Source: Kineosporia sp. NBRC 101731
Lineage (GTDB): Bacteria; Actinomycetota; Actinomycetes; Actinomycetales; Kineosporiaceae
Length of the DNA: 64,000 nt
Assembly (NCBI RefSeq): GCF_030269305.1
Contig: NZ_BSTC01000011.1
Location: 182,860-246,859 of the forward strand
Direction: 5' to 3'
The notes beneath the pieces were generated by a model. The model saw only the letters and a program-made list of their open reading frames with translations. It had not been told where the DNA came from and did no database searches. This document shows positions 59,213 to 64,000 of this stretch, piece after piece. Positions within the stretch are counted from its first letter, which is position 1. The number at the start of each line of letters is the position of its first letter. The position numbers were made by a program, and so were the translations under genes.

Positions 59213-59674
59213 ATGTCCCGAGCCGGCGCCGACCTCGCGCAACTGCTCCTCGGTGCGTTCCGCACGCTGGCCGACCGAGCCACCGCTGAACTCACCGCTC
59301 GTGGTTACGCAGAGGTCCGCCCGGTGCACGACTTCGCGCTGCAGGCGATCCTGTCCGGCGCCGACAGCATTTCCGAGGTCGGGCGCCGGATGTCGGTGAC
59401 CAAGCAGGCGGCCGCGAAGACCGTCACCGCTCTGGAGGAACGCGGTTACGTGGCCCGCGAGCCCGATCCGGACGACGGACGCCGTCAGCGCCTCTACGTC
59501 ACCGCTCACGGTCTGGCGATGCTCGGCGAGGCCGAGGCGATCTTCGACCAGCTACGTGAGGAATGGGAGCAGCGGGTGGGGGCGGCCTCGTTGGCGCAGA
59601 TGGAGAGCGTGCTGCGCGAACAGGTCGGCGGCGACGCCATTCACGTCGACGCGGCCCGGTGGATGGCTCCCTGA
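59213..59674 (+). CDS. MarR-family regulator
   Basis: 153 residues, ATG 6 nt after TAAACT, thus probably leaderless. Winged HTH: ISEVGRRMSVTKQAAAKTVT, ALEERGYVAREPDPDDGRRQ, RLYVTAHG. Divergent from the hydrolase gene, whose inducer it probably senses. C-terminus has an acidic helix typical of the dimerisation domain. Confidence 0.9.
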   Translation: MSRAGADLAQLLLGAFRTLADRATAELTARGYAEVRPVHDFALQAILSGADSISEVGRRMSVTKQAAAKTVTALEERGYVAREPDPDDGRRQRLYVTAHGLAMLGEAEAIFDQLREEWEQRVGAASLAQMESVLREQVGGDAIHVDAARWMAP

Positions 59675-59754
59675 ACATGATGAATGGTGAAAAAATACTG
59701 GCCCTGAATGGCCTCGAGGTCACCCATCTCCTGACGGGGGCCGGTCATCAGGGG

Positions 59755-60651
59755 TCAGGCCAGGAGTACGGCCAGCGGCATGGCGATCAGCAGGCTGTCG
59801 ATGCGGTCGAGCAGGCCCCCGAAGCCCGGTAGCCAGTCGCCGGCGTCCTTCACCGCCTGCTGGCGTTTGAGCATCGACTCCAGCAGGTCACCCGCGATCC
59901 CGCCGATCCACACCGCGAGCAGCCAGCCGATCGAGAACGAGTCACAGGCCAGCAGGATCAGGGTGGCGGCGATGAAACCGCCCGCCACGCCGCCCCAGGT
60001 CTTGTTCGGCGACAGGGGCGTGAGCCCGGCCCGGCCCCAGGCAAAGCGTTTCAGCGACTTGCCACCGACGAACGCGCCGACGTCGGCGCAGGCCGCGGCG
60101 AACAGGATGACGAACGCGTCGCGCCCCAGCAGCGGCAGGTTCGCCAGTGACCAGCACAGCCAGACGATGCCGAACGAGGTCATCGCGGCCCGGCGGAAAC
60201 CGTCCAGGTGATCGGCGCCGAGCAGCGGGATCGCCGCCCCGCCCAGGATCGCCCACGGCACCCAGCCGGCGATCGGGAACCCTCGCGATGACAGCGTGGC
60301 CAGTGGCATGACGATGGCGCTGCCCAGCAGCCAGACCGTGTCGGCACGGGCCAGTTTCGCCAGGCGCGCGTACTCCAGACTCGCTCCGGCGGCCAGCAGT
60401 GTGGCCAGGATCGTGGTGGCGATGCGGCCGGTCCACAGCGGGATGCCGATGACCGGCAGGATCAGGGCCCAGGTCTGCCAGCGGGTGCGGATCTCACCGC
60501 CGAGCTTCAGCGCGACCGGCGCGGTGATCAGCAGCAGCGAGGCCGACAGCGCGGCCAGGTAGAGCCCCCGGCCCTGTAGGTCGAGGCCGAGAACCGTGAC
60601 GTGCCAAGCCGGATCGTGGAACAGGTCGAAGCGGTGGGTGAGCCAGTTCAT
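59755..60651 (-). CDS. cdsA: Phosphatidate cytidylyltransferase (CdsA-like)
   Basis: 298 residues from ATG 60651. Makes CDP-diacylglycerol from phosphatidate and CTP. About eight membrane segments (LYLAALSASLLLITAPVALK; IATTILATLLAAGASLEYAR). C-terminal CdsA signature: TPLSPNKTWGGVAGGFIAAT and SMLKRQQAVKDAGDWLPGFG with GLLDRIDSLL. Overlaps the CDP-alcohol phosphotransferase gene by 4 bases. It is the last gene of a three-gene phospholipid operon. Confidence 0.9.
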   Translation of the reverse strand: MNWLTHRFDLFHDPAWHVTVLGLDLQGRGLYLAALSASLLLITAPVALKLGGEIRTRWQTWALILPVIGIPLWTGRIATTILATLLAAGASLEYARLAKLARADTVWLLGSAIVMPLATLSSRGFPIAGWVPWAILGGAAIPLLGADHLDGFRRAAMTSFGIVWLCWSLANLPLLGRDAFVILFAAACADVGAFVGGKSLKRFAWGRAGLTPLSPNKTWGGVAGGFIAATLILLACDSFSIGWLLAVWIGGIAGDLLESMLKRQQAVKDAGDWLPGFGGLLDRIDSLLIAMPLAVLLA

Positions 60652-61247
60652 GCCTGCACCAGCGCCTCGTGCCCGGTGCGCAGGCGCACGGCGGCCGTGA
60701 GCAGACCCCCGATGCCGATGACCGCGCAGGCCAGGTCGTACGGCTCCCACCAGCTGGCGACCAGTGCCACGAGCACGGTGATGAGGCAGCGCTCGGTCTT
60801 GCCCAGCGGCCCGCCGTTGAGACGAGGGCCGCCGGCCCCGGCCAGGCTCAGCGACGCGAAGGTCGGCAGCGTGGACCCGGCCAGGCCGATCAGGCCCCAC
60901 CAGCCACCGGCACAGTGGGCGAGCACGAGCACCACCACCAGGTCACCGGCCCGGTCACCGATCTCGTTGAGGACGAAACCCCAGGGCCGGCTGACGTTAC
61001 GGGCTCGGGCAACCGCACCGTCGAGGTTGGCGCCCGCCAGCCGCAGGGCCTGGGCCGCGAGCACCGGCAGCGCCCACACCGGGCTCGGGTGTTCCGCGGA
61101 CAGGGCCAGGAACCCGGCCGCCACCACCCCGCCGAGCACACCGACGGCCGTGAACACGTCCGGGCTGATGCCCCGGCGCACGGCCTGCCGGATGAACACG
61201 TCGAGCCGGGCGGTGTACCAGGCCTTGGCCGCGTACAGGCCGCTCAC
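60648..61247 (-). CDS. CDP-alcohol phosphatidyltransferase-like protein with altered motif
   Basis: 199 residues, overlapping both neighbours by 4 bases. Six membrane segments. The family motif D-x2-D-G-x2-A-R-x8-G-x3-D-x3-D reads here ANLDGAVARARNVSRPWGFV with NEIGDRAGD: the first Asp is Ala and the third is Asn, while the second and fourth remain. Activity with CDP-diacylglycerol may be changed or lost. Operon context (CdsA and acyltransferase) still points to polar head-group transfer. Confidence 0.75.
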   Translation of the reverse strand: MSGLYAAKAWYTARLDVFIRQAVRRGISPDVFTAVGVLGGVVAAGFLALSAEHPSPVWALPVLAAQALRLAGANLDGAVARARNVSRPWGFVLNEIGDRAGDLVVVLVLAHCAGGWWGLIGLAGSTLPTFASLSLAGAGGPRLNGGPLGKTERCLITVLVALVASWWEPYDLACAVIGIGGLLTAAVRLRTGHEALVQA

Positions 61248-62491
61248 CGGTGCTGCTTCCAGCTGCGCACGACGAGCTCCAGCCCCACGGCCAGACCCAC
61301 CCCGGACAGCGCGAGCACCCCGCCGTAGCTGACCTTGAGCCGGCGCTGGGCGATCTCACCCACCGCGGCCGCGGCCAGGCCGACGGGGATGATGCGGGAG
61401 CTACGGGCCAGGGCCGCGGCGGTGATGAACGTGCCGGGGTTGATGCTCTGCTCACCGGCCGTGCGGGCGTAGACCTTCACCGGGATGCCGTTACCGCGCT
61501 GCTCCCGCAGGGCGCCCCCGACATCCGTGCTCAGCTGTTCCCGGGCTGTTGCGTGCATCGACGGGGTGGTCAGCGGCCAGGGCACCCGCACACCGGCCCG
61601 GGCCAGGGCGTAGTTCGCCGCCACTCCGCCGACTGACCCGGCGGCCGCCGCTACGACGGCCGGTACCGACCGGCGTCCGTGAGCCAGGGCGACCGGGATG
61701 GTGCCGGTCTCGGCGACGATCGGCCAGAACAGGCCCTCGGCGAAGGCCCAGCCGAAGGTCCAGGCCATGCCGTTGCGCCCGCGCAGGTTGAGCCGCGCCC
61801 ACTCCCACATGGGGGAAGGGCTGACCGGCGCCGGACCGGCCTCGAGCAGGGCCTCGACGCTCTTGCGCAGGTCGTCGCTGGTGTCACCGGTGCTTGCGGT
61901 GGGAGAGACCGTGACGGGCTCGCCGAACCGGACTCCCAGCGGCGCGGTGCGGGTGCTGTTGAGCCGGGGAAGGTTGTTCTTGCCGAACAGTTCGCGGGTG
62001 CCGTGCACGGCCGTGGGCACGATCGGGGCACCGGTGGCGGCCGCCAGCCGCACCGCGCCGGAGCGGAACCGGCCGAGCGAACCGTCGGTGGTGCGGGTGC
62101 CCTCGGGGAAGATGACGACGGTGCCGCCCTGGGCCAGGTGGGCGCCGGCCGCGTCGAGGAGTGCCTCGAACCCGCCGTCGCGCTGGATCGGCAGGATGCC
62201 CACCACGTCACGGGCCAGACGCCCGCGCCACCCGTTCCAGTAGTCGCCGCCGGCCACCACCAGCACCGAGCCCCGGTGACCGAGCACAGCGATCAATGCC
62301 GCGGTGTCGGCATGGCTGGAGTGGTTGGCGATGACGATGGCAGGACCCTGCGGAATCGTCCCGCCCACGCCGACCCCGCCGCACAACAGCCGCAGCAGCT
62401 GGTCCCAGCCGACGGCGCGCACCCAGGACGACGCACGGGGAATGGTGGGGCGAGCATCGTCGCCGGTGGAGGGGGAGTTCTGGCCGGTCAC
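61244..62491 (-). CDS. plsC: 1-acylglycerol-3-phosphate acyltransferase (PlsC) fused to a membrane domain
   Basis: 415 residues from GTG 62491; TACGGT lies 6 nt upstream on the - strand, a leaderless start. PlsC motif NHSSHADTAALIAVLG (H-x4-D) near residue 60, FPEGTRTTDGSLGRFRSGAV near 125, and IVPTAVHGTRELFGKNNLPR. Residues about 230-415 are a second part with hydrophobic segments (WTFGWAFAEGLFWPIVAETG; VPAVVAAAAGSVGGVAANYA; LALSGVGLAVGLELVVRSWK), unlike normal PlsC. It supplies phosphatidate for CdsA. Confidence 0.85.
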   Translation of the reverse strand: MTGQNSPSTGDDARPTIPRASSWVRAVGWDQLLRLLCGGVGVGGTIPQGPAIVIANHSSHADTAALIAVLGHRGSVLVVAGGDYWNGWRGRLARDVVGILPIQRDGGFEALLDAAGAHLAQGGTVVIFPEGTRTTDGSLGRFRSGAVRLAAATGAPIVPTAVHGTRELFGKNNLPRLNSTRTAPLGVRFGEPVTVSPTASTGDTSDDLRKSVEALLEAGPAPVSPSPMWEWARLNLRGRNGMAWTFGWAFAEGLFWPIVAETGTIPVALAHGRRSVPAVVAAAAGSVGGVAANYALARAGVRVPWPLTTPSMHATAREQLSTDVGGALREQRGNGIPVKVYARTAGEQSINPGTFITAAALARSSRIIPVGLAAAAVGEIAQRRLKVSYGGVLALSGVGLAVGLELVVRSWKQHR

Positions 62492-62575
62492 GGGACGACC
62501 GTAGCGGTCCCCACCGACAGCAGACCGGTGAGTAGCGCCATTGCCGCCGAGAAGATCATGTGATGGGGTCGCGCC

Positions 62576-63106
62576 ATGGAGTCCCCTCGTCGTGACCTGC
62601 TCCGCTGGCAGTTCGACCTGGCCTGGTCGTTCTTCGAGTACCACCTGGAGCGTCTGGAGTCGGAGGATTTCCTCTGGGAGCCCGGACCGCTGTGCTGGAC
62701 TCTGCACGCACAGGCAGACGGGAGCTGGGTGCCCGATTGGGCGGAGAGCCAGCCCGATCCCATCCCGGTGCCCACCATCGCCTGGACCAGCTGGCATCTG
62801 GGCTGGTGGCTGGGGGCTGCTCTCGACCAGGCCCACGGTGGTGCTCCGCGCGATCCCTCCGAGGTGGAGTACCCGGGAATCGGGGACGCGGCTGTCGACT
62901 GGCTGCGCACGCTCGGATCGCAGTGGCGGGGGTTGCTGGAGGAGATTGCGGACGAGGCGCTCGACGCGCCCTCCTCGTTCCCCTGGCCGGTGGAGGCCGA
63001 ACGGAGCCTGGCCGACATGGCCGGATGGGTGAATGCGGAGCTGATGAAGAACGCCGCGGAGATCGGGACGTTGCGGCTGCTGCGCGCGTCCGCCGTCCGT
63101 CCCTGA
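62576..63106 (+). CDS. DinB-like protein
   Basis: 176 residues from ATG 62576. DinB/DUF664-type four-helix look: RDLLRWQFDLAWSFFEYHLE, IPVPTIAWTSWHLGWWLGAA (His of the metal triad), DAAVDWLRTLGSQWRGLLEE, MAGWVNAELMKNAAEIGTLR. Such proteins often use mycothiol or bacillithiol as thiol cofactor. Divergent from the phospholipid operon. Confidence 0.8.
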   Translation: MESPRRDLLRWQFDLAWSFFEYHLERLESEDFLWEPGPLCWTLHAQADGSWVPDWAESQPDPIPVPTIAWTSWHLGWWLGAALDQAHGGAPRDPSEVEYPGIGDAAVDWLRTLGSQWRGLLEEIADEALDAPSSFPWPVEAERSLADMAGWVNAELMKNAAEIGTLRLLRASAVRP

Positions 63107-63193
63107 CGCAGGGGCCGCAAGGATCGCCTGCCTGTGGGGTTCGCCTGCCGGTGGGATAGGACAGGCAACGCCACACCGGGAGCCGGCCGGTCT

Positions 63194-63247
63194 GCGGTGT
63201 GTACACCTGGTACACCCGAGACCGGGTGTACCAGGTGTACACACCGC
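63194..63247. repeat. Perfect inverted repeat, 24-bp arms
   Basis: Arms 63194-63217 and 63224-63247 are exact reverse complements with a 6-nt loop (GAGACC). Each arm includes GTGTACACC and GGTACACC, themselves near-palindromes. It lies 87 bp downstream of the DinB-like gene. Confidence 0.9.
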
Positions 63248-63570
63248 GTCAGGGGTCCGGCCGTGGATCTGCGGGTCAGGCCGGGGACAGCTCACACGAA
63301 GTCGTTGATGTCCGCCGCACCCAGGGAGTCCTCGATCTGGGGATGGGCAGGGTGACCTCGGGACGGGCATGGGGGTGGTCGGTTGTGCAGCCGCTGAGCG
63401 AACGGCTCGGGTGCGGCGACCGCGGTGCGAAGGGGTAGTCGGCTAGGTGTGACCACTTGTGGGTGGTGACAATTTCCGGTCGCCGGTCGGCCCCACCTCC
63501 CGCCGGCGGCGGGAATCGGCGGGGACCGACACCGTTACCGGCTTGTGACGCCCGTCGCGCCGGGCGGGCC

Positions 63571-63598
63571 TTGAAGGATGCCAGGGAGCTGGTAATGT
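63571..63598 (+). promoter_or_regulatory. Probable rRNA-operon promoter 1
   Basis: TTGAAG (63571-63576), 16-nt spacer, TAATGT (63593-63598). Confidence 0.6.
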
Positions 63599-63809
63599 TC
63601 TCCAAGGGTTTTCGGCGGGTCGCTCAGGCGGACGTCGACTCCACGGAAGCAACGGACATACAGGTGGCCGGTTCCGGGGTGATAAAACCTTTTCTCCCAG
63701 TAAAAGCTCGAAGTGTTGTCGCGTGCCCTTTCGGGGTAGGCGTAACTCTTTATGGCTATTGCTGTTCCGGGGAAAGCTCCATCGTCGTTTAAAACCGCGA
63801 AACACGGAT

Positions 63810-63839
63810 TTGACCGGCGAGCAACACAGGGTCTACTGT
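63810..63839 (+). promoter_or_regulatory. Probable rRNA-operon promoter 2
   Basis: TTGACC (63810-63815), 18-nt spacer, TACTGT (63834-63839), about 60 nt upstream of the antitermination-like leader. Confidence 0.6.
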
Positions 63840-63894
63840 TTACAACGTCGCCAGGACGGAACGCCGAAAGGCAAGAAGTTCTGAGCGTCCGCTC

Positions 63895-63913
63895 CTTGAG
63901 AACTCAACAGCGC
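63895..63913 (+). promoter_or_regulatory. Pre-16S rRNA leader element
   Basis: CTTGAGAACTCAACAGCGC is the sequence commonly found in the leader upstream of actinobacterial 16S rRNA genes, near boxA/processing sites. The 16S gene should begin just beyond 64000. Confidence 0.75.
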
Positions 63914-64000
63914 ATCTGAACAACCGATGCCAATTGGCTAGCCGTTAAGGCTGGTCCTTGGCTGATGGATCAGGCTTCAGGCATGTATCGACCCCCGTCG

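Larger units (their letters stand above)
63107..64000. other. 894 bp without protein gene: large inverted repeat, then rRNA-operon promoter region
   Basis: No frame here has coding character. It holds a perfect 24-bp-arm inverted repeat (63194-63247), a GC-rich stretch, two sigma-70-like promoters and the pre-16S leader. The 16S gene itself is not reached. Confidence 0.7.

Noticed and set aside
63276..63805. Short open frames before the right edge
   Set aside because: They overlap rRNA-operon promoters and leader, and have no coding signature.

Overview
The window is high-GC actinobacterial DNA. About half is the late (structural and lysis) part of a siphovirus-type prophage, positions 1 to about 34,240. 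The rest, about 34,400-64,000, is host chromosome. Signs of an actinobacterium are GC-rich third codon positions, many GTG starts, many apparent leaderless starts (a TAnnnT box 6-7 nt before the start codon), a LmbE/PIG-L deacetylase, a fused urease gamma-beta subunit and a typical actinobacterial pre-16S leader at the right edge. Genus cannot be fixed from this window; a Kineosporia-like organism would fit but is only a guess.

Prophage (1-34.2 kb, all genes on +). Two giant tail-fibre or receptor-binding genes come first, then a small accessory operon with a nucleotidyltransferase, a short structured untranslated unit ending in a strong terminator, and an endonuclease VII-like gene. Next come head genes: a portal fused to a Mu F-like protein, a protease/scaffold carrying a peptidoglycan-binding domain, a decoration protein and the major capsid protein. 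Connector and neck genes, tail genes (tail tube, tail chaperones with a probable -1 frameshift, tape measure, distal tail, hub) and a lysis region follow. The lysis region has two different lysins, several small membrane proteins and an HNH gene with its own promoter. No terminase, integrase or repressor is visible, so the left part of the prophage must lie outside the window or be lost. Transcription appears to run from a family of phage promoters: a TAnnnT-like box, 6 nt, then the initially transcribed sequence GGGGTTGGGGCCG, found five times.

Host part. 34.4-43.9 kb holds housekeeping and metabolic genes: a glutaryl-CoA dehydrogenase-like enzyme, a HicA-like pair, NADAR, LmbE, histidine phosphatase, thioesterase, GNAT, RidA/TetR and an ABC transporter. 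44-53.5 kb is a coherent hypoxia/dormancy-type cluster: three universal stress proteins, pyruvate phosphate dikinase, a phosphoribosyltransferase, a pyruvate formate-lyase-activating-enzyme-like radical SAM protein, a neighbour that looks like a radical SAM relative without the cluster cysteines, and a CoA-ligase alpha-like protein. DosR/OsdR-like inverted repeats lie upstream of two of the stress-protein genes. 53.5-57.7 kb pairs agmatine deiminase with a urease-like enzyme that has no accessory genes. The two transcripts diverge from one 35-bp palindrome containing both -10 boxes. 57.8-63.1 kb has a VOC protein, an alpha/beta hydrolase with divergent MarR and twin operators, and an overlapping three-gene phospholipid operon (acyltransferase fusion, CDP-alcohol phosphotransferase, CdsA). 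The last 0.9 kb has a 24-bp-arm perfect inverted repeat and the tandem promoters and leader of an rRNA operon whose 16S gene starts beyond the edge.
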